A DNA stretch of 64,000 nt from NCBI RefSeq assembly GCF_021462225.1, contig NC_061815.1, positions 46,163,986 to 46,227,985 on the forward strand, given 5' to 3'. Shown one piece after another: positions 25,934 through 36,711 of this stretch. The DNA is from Girardinichthys multiradiatus (Eukaryota; Chordata; Actinopteri; Cyprinodontiformes; Goodeidae). The translations under genes and the position numbers were made by a program. Below the pieces are notes generated by a model that was not told the origin of the DNA, made no database searches, and saw only the letters and a program-made list of their open reading frames with translations. Each line of letters opens with the position of its first letter. Position 1 is the stretch's first letter.

Positions 25934-26705
25934 TGTCAGGGTTCTGGGTTTTTGTGTGTGTTTGTATTCACTTTGTTTTTAGCTTTCAGATGGTTCCAGA
26001 GTTTCTCAGGTGCACGGGGTGACAGGTGCGACTGATCTGCTGATAGCCTTGAGGAGTATTTAAGCAGGAGGCTGCCAGCACTTCGATGCCAGAGTGTTTG
26101 CCTTCAGTGGTAACAAAACTAGCCACTACCCAAGCTATGCTTTGTTTCAAGGATCTTTGCTGACATTGTGTTTGATTTTTCACAGAACCTTGTTTATCGT
26201 CGTTGAGCTTCGTCTTTGGTTCCAGTGATTTCCTGGACGCTCAAGTTTACCCACGTTTTGTGGATTATATTCTGGATTTTGTGTTTTGGATTAAGCTGGC
26301 AGCTTCCTGAAAATGTCCGACTCCTGAATCAAGGCGGAGGCGTACCCTGTCCACCCTCCAACGCAAATACCTGAACATTGAACTCTCTCATGAACTCACC
26401 AGTATTCACTCCCCAGCTCGTACTGAAGCATCTGGACAACCTAGCTTTGCACACCCAGGTTCTGACTTCCTCTACCCCTTGGCGACCTGACGGCATTTAC
26501 TTAGTAAGACACTTTCTTGTTTACAAGTATTGTTTTCGTTAACACCGTTCCCTGTTTCACCAATTCTCTTCCCCTCTCTTTCAGTTGCCGAATTTACCCA
26601 TTCATGTCCCTGTGTTCACTTACTGTAAATAAACACCGTTACACTTTCAGCTTGTTTCCTCTGAGTGTTCTCTGTATGTGGGTCAGTGCTATATTGAAAA
26701 TGACA
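25934..26705 (+). repeat. 3' LTR of the gypsy element
   Basis: Starts TGTCAGGGTTCTGGG right after the polypurine tract and most likely ends at TGACA (26701-26705), giving 772 bp. A TATTTAAG box lies at 26057-26064 and an AATAAA at 26628-26633. The right boundary is inferred from the TG...CA rule, because no partner LTR is present to compare. Confidence 0.7.
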
Positions 26706-26779
26706 AATAGGTCTTAACTATGGCAAATAAATTCTCAAAATGCCCTGAAATGCCATCACAGGACCTATAGCAGACTCTG

Positions 26780-27220
26780 TCTACTGTCTCAAATGTTTCT
26801 TCAAGTACCCTTTAATACACAGTAGAAATCTATTATTAACAATCATGGATTCTATGACGGTGAGTCTCCTAGGTCCTGCTGCAGCACAGCGTCCACAAAC
26901 CATGACACTTCCACCTACATTCTACACAGTTGTTTTACGTTGTTTTCATGGATAGCTGTATTTGGTTTATGGCAAACATGTCATCTATTCTGGTGTGCAA
27001 ATAATTAAGTTTTAGACCCATCTGTCCAAAAAACATTATTGCAGAAAACCTTTTCGTAAAATTAAATCTAAGTCAAAAAATCACAATCCATTTTTTAAAT
27101 CTAAATATAGACAAAAAATAACAGTAGACATTGATAAATTAACATTCCTTAGTGAAGAGAACAAAGGGTGTCTCACTTTTTTCATGTATTTGTGCATCAC
27201 TTCTTTAAAACAAAGTTAGA
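26780..27220 (-). mobile_element. Tc1-like transposon remnant
   Basis: Plus-strand phrases ACAAACCATGACACTTCC, GGCAAACATGTC and GACCCATCTGTCCAAA are reverse complements of the central catalytic region of fish Tc1-like transposases (recall). A GGTGTCTCACTTTTT phrase near 27168 resembles a terminal repeat. No open frame survives. Confidence 0.5.
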
Positions 27221-27394
27221 AAATATCCCATGGTGTTCATAAACAGGAAAGTTTACAGATTGGTTAGAAGCCAGCTAGAGATTTGATGTGCCTAAGTGAC
27301 ATTCGCAGAGGCTTCTGTAAAATATGGGCTCAAATGAAGAATGCTTTTTCTCCTTTTGTCACCGGCCGGGAACAGTTAGCTGAGATCCCAGCGG

Positions 27395-27640
27395 TCAGAA
27401 GGGTAGATTTCACATCAATGAGTCCGTGAAATATTTAGGGGCCAAGTCATTTAAGGTTTTAAAGGTGAGAAGGAAGATTTTTAAATCAATACAGAACCTT
27501 ACAGAAAACCAGTGCAGTAAGAGAAGCCATGGGGAACTGTTATTGTGCCTTTTAGTCCCTACAATGAATCTCGCAGCAGTGTTTTGACCCAACTGGAGGC
27601 AACAGAGAGAGTCTCTACATTGCTAAAATATTGCATCTTG
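27395..27640 (-). pseudogene. LINE reverse-transcriptase C-terminal fragment
   Basis: The minus strand encodes a 60-residue piece with NTAARFIVGTKRH, LHWFSVRFCIDLKIFLLTFK and LNDLAPKYFTDSL. This is the region after the RT domain of L2/CR1-type teleost LINEs, where LHWLPV-RI-FKILLL is typical. It is a 5'- and 3'-truncated relic, related to but not the same as the fragment at 32341-32679. Confidence 0.7.
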
Positions 27641-28511
27641 TTCTATGTCAGCAGTAGACAAAACTGACCCAATTTTTAACATGGATTTGGAAGGAAAAAT
27701 TCCCAGACTGAAAATCAGATTTGACTTGAGAAATTAATGTTCAGATGTTATTCCCAAATTCTTGGTAGTGCAACAATTTATGTTCAGGACCTTCTCAACA
27801 TTATCATTATATAAAAAGTCTTGTTAATATATAACCTACAAACTCATGATACAAGTTGTTCACTAGAATATATATTGAAAGATGTGTCTATCCAATTGGG
27901 AGTACCTCAATCAATGTGCCTCTTTCCTTAATGCTGAATTCTTTGAAAAGTTTCCTGCAGCTGCTTTGAATTTCTCTCAGAAGCTGAAAATTAGAAAAAG
28001 ATTTTGCCCTAAAATACTGGGTTAGGGTTTCAACTTAAAATCTTTTTGTAGTTTTGTTTTTTTTCTCAAATAAAAGATGTTTATGTTACTTAATGAACAA
28101 GTTTAAGCTGCTGGTTGTTTTAGGTTTTACTCCTGCATGAAAATTTCTGATTGTTTTGCCAAATTCAGCTTGTTGGGACTTCTGTCTACAGTAAATACAG
28201 TCAAGACTACTGGGATTACATTACACCGCTGAACCTCTAAAATAATAAAACTGTTTTAGAAATCATAAGTAAATATTACAACTTCACCAAAATGTGTTGT
28301 GTTTTTGGCTTTTGACTTTTGAAAACTGATGCGTACGAGCTAGGGGTGTAATATTACACAAAAAACATGGTTGGTTTTAGTCACAGTTCGATACATTTTC
28401 AGTACACTTTAATCAAGAGAAACAAATAACAACTGAACTTTATAGAACTGACTGAAAATTTGGTTTGATTTCTTTTTTCATTATAAAGGATAAGAAGGTA
28501 TAACCACTGAC

Positions 28512-28562
28512 TGGATGGATGGATGGATGGATGGATGGATGGATGGATGGATGGATGGATGG
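28512..28562. repeat. (TGGA)n microsatellite
   Basis: About 12 perfect TGGA units. No LINE body adjoins it, so its origin as a LINE tail is unproven. Confidence 0.95.
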
Positions 28563-29458
28563 AACTTGAAAAATGTTGTTTAGGAATTTTTTATGAGACT
28601 GCAGATATTTGAGGATAAAAGTGTCACTTTAGAGATGTTTTGATATTTAGACAATCCAGTGTACAAGACTGACTTAAATGCACCAATAAAAGTGCAGCTG
28701 TTAGGGAATCCCTTCCAGTCAGCATCTCGTGATGTGCAGCATTTTGGACTGCTTGAATGCTGCAGGCAGCTGGATTTGGACATCAGCTGATTTTCTCCTT
28801 TTCCAGTGATGTTTACATTCAGCTTGACGTTGTTTCAGGTAAGTAACTCAGTTAAGTGTGGAGTGAACTACATACCTTATTGCTGTTGAAGAATGCATAC
28901 AGTGACGTAAAGTTTTGGTTTGTCCACCTTTCTTTCTTCACTGTAGCTGTTTGAGAAACCTTAATGTTCCGAAATAGTCAAGCTCAGTGATAGCTGGGAA
29001 TCCTCTCTGTTCGTTTTGGTGTCACTTTTTAAAGTTGTGCTACAAATTGGCATTGGCAGATCTTTACAAAGAAACTGGAAATCAGAAATCAGCCACAAGG
29101 TTCCGAACGGTGCATCTGTAATTCTATCGTGATCAAAACACTGAATATGAGTTTAGTTTTCAAAGCAATGTTAGTTCGAAAGGCAACATTGTAATACAAA
29201 TTTTGTTCCAAAAACAGAAAAAGGAGAGGGCCAAGTCTTTCTTTTAAAGTAAACATCTGGGGGTGCAGTGGTGGAGCAGGGTTAAAGCGCACAACCCATG
29301 TACAGAGGCTAGAGTCCTTGACAGAGCCATCACGGGTTTGAGTCATGGCCTGTTGACTTTTGTTGCATTCCATTCAATTCAATTCAGTTTTATTTATATA
29401 GCGCCGATTCACAACACATGTTGTCTCAAGGCACTTTACAAAGTCAATTCAATCGAAT

Positions 29459-29983
29459 TGTTCTGCCTTTTCTAAGTTGCACTATATAAGGTTTTACAAA
29501 TCACCCTAGAACTCCCTCTGGTGGTTGTTGTGATATTGTTTTGGTTATTCTGGGAAAAAGACAATAAGGTAGCAGACAGAACCAAGATTGCAGAATGTAA
29601 TGTTAGAGAGTCGATAAAGAAAGCTGATATCAACCTTAATACGTTGTTGTTTTGGGCGAGATTTGCCCATAAGTATTGGGTAATGTCGAACATAGTAATT
29701 GTCATTGTTTGTGTAACAGTGGTGTGATAATTTGTACATTTAAGTTATTTGTGAAAACGTTTATTTTAGCTTGCAGTAAGCATGTAACCGGTTAATTCGC
29801 AATGTTAATTAGCTAATGCCATGTTTTGTATATTTCAGTTTTAGAATGGTCAAAGAGAAGGCAATGGTCAGAGGCCCGTTTTCAATAAATCAGCAAAAAG
29901 AAAGTGAAGTCTTGTTTATTGGAGCATTGTTATCTTGCTGTCTAGCTGGTGAAAATTAGAGAACTTGGGGCGAGGACAGCATA
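29459..29983 (+). mobile_element. LTR-like insertion, 525 bp, inside the LINE
   Basis: Interrupts LINE sequence that is continuous on either side. It is bounded by CGAAT (29454-29458) and CAAAT (29984-29988), a 5-bp duplication with one mismatch. It starts TGTTCTGCC and ends CAGCATA. It has TATATAA at 29483-29489 and AATAAA at 29884-29889 in plus orientation, compatible with a solo LTR. No family could be named. The 68- and 77-codon frames inside look like chance. Confidence 0.55.
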
Positions 29984-30647
29984 CAAATCATACAGATTTC
30001 AAGTCGGGCACATACATTCCAATTAATACTAACTATCAGACAGTGCAGTCGGATTCAGTTTTATTGAAATTGTTTAAGAATTCTATCTAAGGAAACCCAG
30101 TAGATTGCATCGAGTCAGTGACTTGCAGCATTCACTCCTCCCAGATGAGCATGTAGAGACAGCGGACAGTCGCTGGCATTGACTTTGCAGCAATCCCTCA
30201 TACTGAGCATGCATGTAGTGACAGTGGAGAGGAAGAACTCCCTTTTAACAGGAAGAAACCTCCAGAAGAACAAGGCTCAGTGTGAGCGGCCATCTGCAAC
30301 AATGGACTGGGGATTTGAGAGAACAGAGCAGAGACACAAAAAGAACACAGAAGCACTGATCCAGGAGTACTTTCTATGGGAAAGAAAAGTAAAATTTTAA
30401 TGGATGTAGTTCTTTTAGTGGCTTCATCTAGAAAGAAAGACAGCTAGGCAGATGAACTCTGAGCCAGTTTTCAAGTCTAGAGTATGAAAGAGAGCACATA
30501 CAGTTAGTCACAGTAAAAGGTCAACCAGTAGCTATGTCTATGAGACTGGATTAAACACTGAAAGACAGGGCCAAGCGTATTATCTTTAGAAGGTGAGCAG
30601 TTGTAGGCAGCAGCAGCTCAGCCGATACCTCCCTCCAGGAAGGTGGC

Positions 30648-32087
30648 TGTTAGAATTATGATTATTGATTAATTAATCTTTATCAATAATTCTAATTAGA
30701 AATCATAATTTGACAAAATTAATTTCTTAACCAAAATACTCATTTATGAATCGAGACCAGAGATGTCTTCTGGTATTGTAATTGTGGCTCAACGCCTTTG
30801 ATAATTACAACCGTTAAATACTCCGTAATAATTAATAACTATTACCAGAGATGTCACTGTTTAATCGACCGTGTGGAAATTCAACCTTATCTTGACTGAA
30901 GAATCACTCTTGCACAAAATAAACACAAAACGCCTTCTGTTTATTTATGTGAACATTTATTAAATCACAGCCCTGATACAATCCGCTCTTCCGATTTAAT
31001 AATCTTCACCTACTCAAACATGCAAAGTTCTACACAAAAGGGGTAAAATATCTAACTAAACAAAATAAAGCAAAAGAGCAGTGTGTGTGTATGGGATCAA
31101 ACCAGCAGTTATGGCAAAAATGATAATATGACAAAGGGATGTGGTGGTGAGTGGAGGTGGGGAGCGTAGCTCAAACTGCAATTCGGTCATAAAACATCCC
31201 CCAACTCTGCGCGGGGTGAGCACACAAAGAGTTATAAAACTTTTGGCGGCAAGCTAGTAGGCAGTAAAGTTGAAGACAAAGAAAATGTTGTTATTATAAC
31301 AGTCCAGTCTCACAGCACACCTGCGCTGACTCTCAGGTGGTAAATAACCCCGCAAAGCACACACAAAGCTGGGTAGCACAGCGGCTTCCAGACATCCAAC
31401 ACAGCACGTCAAAGTTTCAATAAAAAGGTTACATGCACATATAATTCAGAACACATTAGATTAAATGGCGATTCTAATCGCACTAAAACCTCCTCTATCC
31501 TGCCCAGACTTTTCTAAGAAAGAAATAAAAATAAAGGATGGGTTTTACTTGTCATTGTCTTCTTTCTGATCAGAGTTGAAGACAGGAAAAAAAACAGTTG
31601 GAAGTTAATGTGCGTCCACAGTTAACTTTGGGAAGAGCGGACAATTTTCGTCCTTTGTCCTCCTTGGCAAAAAGAAAAAATATGATATGACCCTCAGCAA
31701 TCGACTAGAACCGAGCACGGAGGGAAAGTTGCGTCTCCTTGAAACTCTGTGGTTTGGGTTAGGTGTTAAACTCACGTCTTCGATTGGCAAAGTGAAATTT
31801 CTGGCCTTCTCATTCCAGAAACCTCGTTCATGAATTTTTCGTTGGCCAACGAAGGAGAATAAATGAAATCCACTTGGGACTCTTCTCCAGATGATGCTTC
31901 AGTTGCGTGGTCACCGCGTCACGGTCTCCAGCTGAAAGCAAATGGTGGGTCGTCTCATCCTCTGTTATATAGTTGACGGTGGCCTCAGGGCTGTGACGCC
32001 CCTGTCTTCTCAGCCGCAGGGGCTGCTGGGTTTTGTAGGACAGTCTATCCTGCGGTACAAAATGGCCGATGACGTTGGAAAGGCATA
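30648..32087 (-). mobile_element. LTR-like insertion, 1440 bp, inside the LINE
   Basis: Starts TGTTAGAATTATG, ends AAAGGCATA and is flanked by a perfect 5-bp duplication, GTGGC, at 30643-30647 and 32088-32092. Removing it rejoins the LINE 3' UTR. In minus orientation it has a TATATAA box (31965-31971) and AATAAA signals (30956-30961 and 30940-30945) in the right order for U3-R-U5, and its 3' end reads CTAACA. Its 5' end reads TA instead of TG, either a point change or a real feature of the family. It contains no long coding frame, so it is read as a solo LTR of an unidentified retroelement. Confidence 0.65.
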
Positions 32088-32340
32088 GTGGCATCCAACA
32101 ACGTGCAAATGGTCCAATATTCAGCAAACAAGTGGTCCAACAGTGGCACAGCTGAACACAGAGCCAGGTCTAATGTAGCTTCTAGAAAGAGAAAAAACAG
32201 AGACAACATAAAGTTAAAAGCTGAAATAACGGCAAATAACGCCAAATTGGAGAATAGTATGAGAATGTAGCAGAGAGAGTGAAAGTGGTCATTATGTCCT
32301 CCAGAAGCCTAAGCCTAAGTTTAGGATAACCTAAGCCACT

Positions 32341-32679
32341 CTAACTATAAGCTTTATGAAAAAGGAAAATTTTAACCTTAGCCTTAAAAGTAGACAGGGT
32401 GTCTGCCTCACGGACTAAAACTGGGAGCCTAATAACTAAAGGATCTGCCTCCCATTCTACTTCTAGAGACTCTAGGAACCACCAGTAAACTTGCAGTCTG
32501 AGAATGAATGCTCTGTTAGGAACGTATGGAACAATCAGATCTCTAATGTTTGATGGAGCTAAATCATTAAGGGCTTTATATGTGAGGAGGAGAATTTTAA
32601 ATTCTATTCTGGATTTAACAGGGAGCCAATGATGGGAAGCTAGAATAGAAGAAATATGATCTCTCTTTTTAATTTTCAT
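32341..32679 (-). pseudogene. LINE reverse-transcriptase C-terminal fragment
   Basis: A 112-codon minus-strand stretch carries KKRDHISSILASHHWLPVKS, IEFKILLLTYKALNDLAPS and the closing READTLSTFKAKVKIFLF. This is the tail after the RT domain of L2/CR1-like fish LINEs. The middle part departs from the family because of small indels, and the catalytic RT core is absent (5' truncation). The stop near 32341 is the expected end of ORF2, and the 3' UTR follows. Confidence 0.8.
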
Positions 32680-33188
32680 CAGAACTCTTGCTGCAGCATT
32701 TTGGATCAGCTGAAGGGTTTTAACTGCATTTTGTGGACATCCTGATAGTAAAGAATTACAATAGTCCAGACTTGAAATAACAAATGCATGGACTCGTTTT
32801 TCAGCGTCACTCCTGGACAGGATATTTCAAATTTTGGCAATGTTCTGGAGATGAAAGAAGGAAATCCTAGAAACTTGTTTAATATGACATGTTGCATGTC
32901 TTCCCCTCTCTCTTCACCCCATTTTCTGTCAATGATCTTAGAAAATAAAGGCCACTAATGCGACAAAATTAAAAAAGTTAACATTTGCAAAATCTGTTTT
33001 TTGACACTGAATAACTTTCTTATGAATTTTCACACAGAAAGCCCCTATAGAAGCTATACTCAGAAGGTTAAATATATGAAATATCAGAATAGGCTGCTGA
33101 GTCTTTGTGTTCAAGATGTCCTCAGCACGTTTTGTAAGAGCTGTGGTCATCCACTAAGGTTTGCCTTCATTATCCTGCAGACTTTCTA

Positions 33189-33422
33189 ATGATCAACACA
33201 CAGGCAGCACAGTTCACTGCTTAATTTACCCCTGGTGTTTACCTTCGCAGGCTCAGCCACCTTCTCTATATCATCTACTGTCCCCAATGCTTCTTTTTCT
33301 TCCAGGCTTTGTGTAATCGGCATCATCCCAAAGACGATCAATACTGCTTCAAAATTACAGCTCTGTGCTGGCCGTATTTCCAGGTGTTGAGCCAGTTTGC
33401 TAGGTATGAGATTTACTAGGAG
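33189..33422 (-). other. Unassigned 78-codon open frame, possible exon
   Basis: Minus-strand frame open between stops at 33423-33425 and 33186-33188, without a start codon of its own. The translation is not low-complexity: a hydrophobic FEAVLIVFGMM stretch is followed by an acidic LEEKEALGTVDDIEKVAEP segment. A GTAAAC donor-like site follows Lys at 33243, and a CACAG acceptor-like site precedes 33362; these would frame a 120-bp, phase-matched exon, but the acceptor has a poor pyrimidine tract. I do not recognise the protein. It could be a host exon, a relic of an unrecognised transposon, or chance. Confidence 0.25.
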
Positions 33423-34037
33423 CTAGGGGTGACATGGGAATGGATATCTGTTTGAATTAAAGCCCAAAGCTTCTTTCAAACTTTGTCCAGAATTGATGCT
33501 TCGGACAAGTCAACACATATGTTTAACTTGTCATGTTAAAAGAGGCTTCAGTTCCTCTTATTTCTCAACTTTTCTAAGCAATCTTCCAAAAACTTTCTTT
33601 TTAATAATGGGAAAATAATGGGAGGTGGAGTGGGTGAGGAACTGAGGAGAATATTTTTCTCAAAGAGGTTTACAGATCAAGTACAGCCATGCTAAACTGA
33701 GAGGAACCAGACCTCCTACCAAATATTAATCCCTGAAAGATGCAAATGTGCTCCACAATGCATTTATTATTCTAAATATGCTCAGAAGCAAAAGTGTTCA
33801 GTAAACAGGGAAGAGTGATGGTAAACCATTCTCCTCTGTTTTCAAAAGCCAAAAAAATATATAAAAGAAATGAAAAAAGAAAAGAAAGATGCAGGGAGGA
33901 GATGGGGAGTATGGGGGACAGAAAGACAGAGAGGAAAGAAAACAAAGAGAGAGGTTGAGATAGATATAGGGGAAAATCCTGGGCCTTGTTTCTTCCATTT
34001 TTTCCAAGCAATGGCATCCTGTGTTCTTGGATGTTTC

Positions 34038-34051
34038 GTTGCCACGGCAAC
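34038..34051. promoter_or_regulatory. RFX-type X-box palindrome
   Basis: GTTGCCACGGCAAC is a 14-bp inverted repeat with a 2-base centre that matches the full X-box bound by RFX factors (two GTTGCC half-sites). It sits in about 150 bases of moderately GC-rich unique sequence. Binding is inferred from the motif only. Confidence 0.45.
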
Positions 34052-35965
34052 TGTAACTTGGTGACCTCGTTATTTCTGCCTAATCCCGCTCTGAAATTAT
34101 GGTTGCACCACCCTTTGCCTGGCTGCCCTGATAACATAATCATTGCAAATGAGGCAGAGACACGGAGAAGAACAGGAGAAGAGAGAAGAAAATAAATATG
34201 AAAATAGATTTATTTGTCATAATATGATTTTACTTCTATGAGATCATCAGAAACTACATAAAGAGCCATAAAACTGGTGCTGTTGTCCTCTAACAGCTCA
34301 TAATAAAGTAAAAGATAGTAATTAGTAATTAAAATATACACTTGGCAAAACATTCCAGTGAGAAGTTGATAAACTGTATTGATTTCAGATCAATTATGGA
34401 GTCATTGTTGTGAAAATTGAGCCAGACAGAACATTCCAAAACTCTGGATCCCATACAAAAAGACATGTGACTCTCCAGTACCTCAAACATGCACCTATCA
34501 GCACTAAAGCACCTAAATTATTGATTTTGATGTTTGATTAAATCTATTATTGGACAGAGCAGAAGATTCACTCTGAAAGATTGGTGCCTTTTTTCTCTTT
34601 TGAGATAAACACACACCTAATAAATCCTCAGTCATGCCTTACTCAATAATTTAGAGAATTTGCATATTATTATTGGTGTATCTCATTACTGCAGACCAGG
34701 ACACTTATGTATTCAAAAAATTTATTAGCCGGATATTCTGTTGCATAAATTAACATGGGTAATGAAGAATGAGGACTGCTTTAAAATGATTCAAAGAAAG
34801 GCCTGATTTAAAAAAAGCATAAGAGGGAAAATAGCTACGTGCTCAAAGAGACAAGAGTCTCTAACAGCTGATGTGTTTTAAGCCAGTTTAGCATCTTTAA
34901 CAAAGGATATAATTAATGCATTTTTATGTTAACTACTGTAAAGTATTCAATGTATTAATAATTAGACTACAACAGGTTTTCTATTTTAAAGGAAACCTTT
35001 TCTGTTTTCAAAAATTTTGTAAATATCAGATATTACTGCATGTTTTATTAATTATAACCCTCTCATTAGGAATAGGAATTACATTTTACCGGAAACAGAG
35101 ATATTTCAAAGTTTTATTTACATTTTAAAGCTCCCAGTTTTAATCGCAAGTATAGCACTAAGGTATTTATTGTGTTTCTGTGTACTGTATTGTACAGATT
35201 CTGCAAAACTTGTCAACAAACTACAAAAGATATATTTTCTTTGTTTTCTTTTTTGTCTTTGTTTACAAACAGTGCAAAACATATGGGTTATTCCAAAATG
35301 TCTAAAAATATTTCACTTTTTTAATGAACTTAAATAACGCTTATGCACAAGTAATAATGATGTTATTAGTTAGACCCATCCTCTGTCTCATTAGCTTCCT
35401 TTATGAAACAGTTTTATCATATACAGTCAAATTAAATAAATTAGCATATGTAATATTCTGATGAGGCTAGTTTGACAGATTAAAACATATTGACCAGTAA
35501 GCAGGTATTAAACATACTTTTCATAAAGCCCACATTTCTGTATTAAAGGAGACATATCATGCAAAATCCACTTTTTTAGCTCTTAAACATATTTTTTGTG
35601 TATTGGGCATCTCTGAAAGTCTAGAAAATTTGAATTTAGTCACTCCAGATCCTGCGATGATATATTTAGATGCTTTATGGGTCATATTTGGTCAGTCTGT
35701 TCAGATTTTTCTATTTTCTGTTACGTTTCGTTCTCTGTTACGTCACAGTATTTTCTGTGGAATTTCTGAAGATGGTCATGGACTTCTGGCTAACCAATCC
35801 AGCAAATCCGCCTTTTTTTTTTGCGCAGTAGTCTTGTAGTTCAAGTTGAAGGATGCCGAACCAGCAAGTGGAAAAATCTAAATGTTCTGTTGTCAGGTGC
35901 ATTGACCGACACCAGTCATCACATAGGCCCCAGGATCAGAACCTCTCTGGAAACGTGCTGACATC

Positions 35966-36328
35966 GGGCTGCATGGTGGCGCAGTTGGTAGCACTGTTGC
36001 CTTGCAGGAAGAAGGTCCTGGTGTTTGACTCCCGGCCAGGGGACTTTCTGCAGGAGTTTGCATGTTCTTCTTGTGTATGTGCGGGTTCTCACTGGGTACT
36101 CTGGCTTCCTCCCACAGTCCAAAGGCATGCCTGTTAGGTTAATTGGTCTCTCTAAATTGCCCTTAGGTGTATGAATGAGTGTGTGCATGGTTGTTTGTGT
36201 GTTGCCCTGTGATGGATTGGCAACCTGTCCAGGGTGTACCATTGCCTCCTGCCCATAGACTGTTGGAGATGGGCACCAGCTTTCGTGCGACCCACTATGG
36301 AAGAAACGGTATAGAAAATGACTGACTG
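35966..36328 (+). mobile_element. tRNA-headed SINE with L2-like tail, copy B
   Basis: Same family as copies A and C but on the plus strand. It starts GGGCTGCATGGTGGCGCAG, with the A box in TGGCGCAGTTGGTAGC and a B box near 36020-36032 (GGTGTTTGACTCC). The tail contains GGCTTCCTCCCACAGTCC and CCTGTCCAGGGTGTACC and ends AAAATGACTGACTG. No clear target duplication was found, only a weak ACATC match on both sides. Open frames of 94 and 107 codons over it are not genes. Confidence 0.85.
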
Positions 36329-36711
36329 ATGCGCCAACATCAGTGGGGAAAATCCTCTATGTTTGCTTCAGGGAGGAGTGTTTCAGCAGGATTAGCAAAA
36401 GACTGTGTTTGAGGGCTCAGTTCCTTCTGTATATAGAAGCGATGGTCAGAGCAAAGAGGTAAACTCCAAATGCATTCAGTGATGTTCTTGATGCTGGCGT
36501 TAGCTAACTCGTTGACTTTGGTGGGTCTTGTTTAAAAGTTGTGTTCGTTTTATTTGTACATTAACATTTTAAAAGGTATCTTCCATGTAGTTTGTGTAAA
36601 AATATTGTCAGTAACATTAGTAATGGGATTACAGGTTTTGTTACTACTGTGAACTCCTTAACCTTTCACTGGTATTTTTTATGAATTTACATTTTTCATG
36701 TAGTGAAAAGC
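36329..36711. other. Gene-free spacer
   Basis: Unique sequence between the SINE and the foldback element, with no supported feature. Confidence 0.4.

Larger units (their letters stand above)
24241..26705 (+). mobile_element. Defective Ty3/gypsy chromovirus-type retrotransposon with 3' LTR
   Basis: The order is gag zinc-knuckle fragment, reverse transcriptase, start of RNase H, C-terminal integrase tail, chromodomain, polypurine tract and 3' LTR. This is the layout of vertebrate gypsy chromoviruses (sushi-like). The protease, most of RNase H and the integrase catalytic core are deleted, and no 5' LTR adjoins, so the copy cannot move on its own. The polypurine tract GAGGGGGGATGA at 25922-25933 precedes the LTR. 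Confidence 0.88.
26706..29369. other. Gene-free interval with TE relics
   Basis: Holds the Tc1-like and LINE relics and the (GGAT)n run listed separately; the rest is unassigned AT-rich sequence. Confidence 0.4.
29370..32895 (-). mobile_element. 5'-truncated LINE copy split by two LTR-like insertions
   Basis: Three collinear minus-strand pieces form one LINE copy: 32088-32895 (RT C-terminus and start of 3' UTR), 29984-30647 (3' UTR) and 29370-29458 (3' terminus with TATAAATAAAAC and repeated ATTGA). The join across each interruption restores a continuous family sequence, judged by recall of the teleost repeat and by the second copy at 6884-7115. Interrupting segments are 30648-32087 and 29459-29983, each with a 5-bp target duplication. 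Confidence 0.8.
32896..35965. other. Largely unique interval
   Basis: Contains an unassigned minus-strand frame (33189-33422) and an RFX-type X-box (34038-34051). Otherwise AT-rich with no supported gene. Confidence 0.35.
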
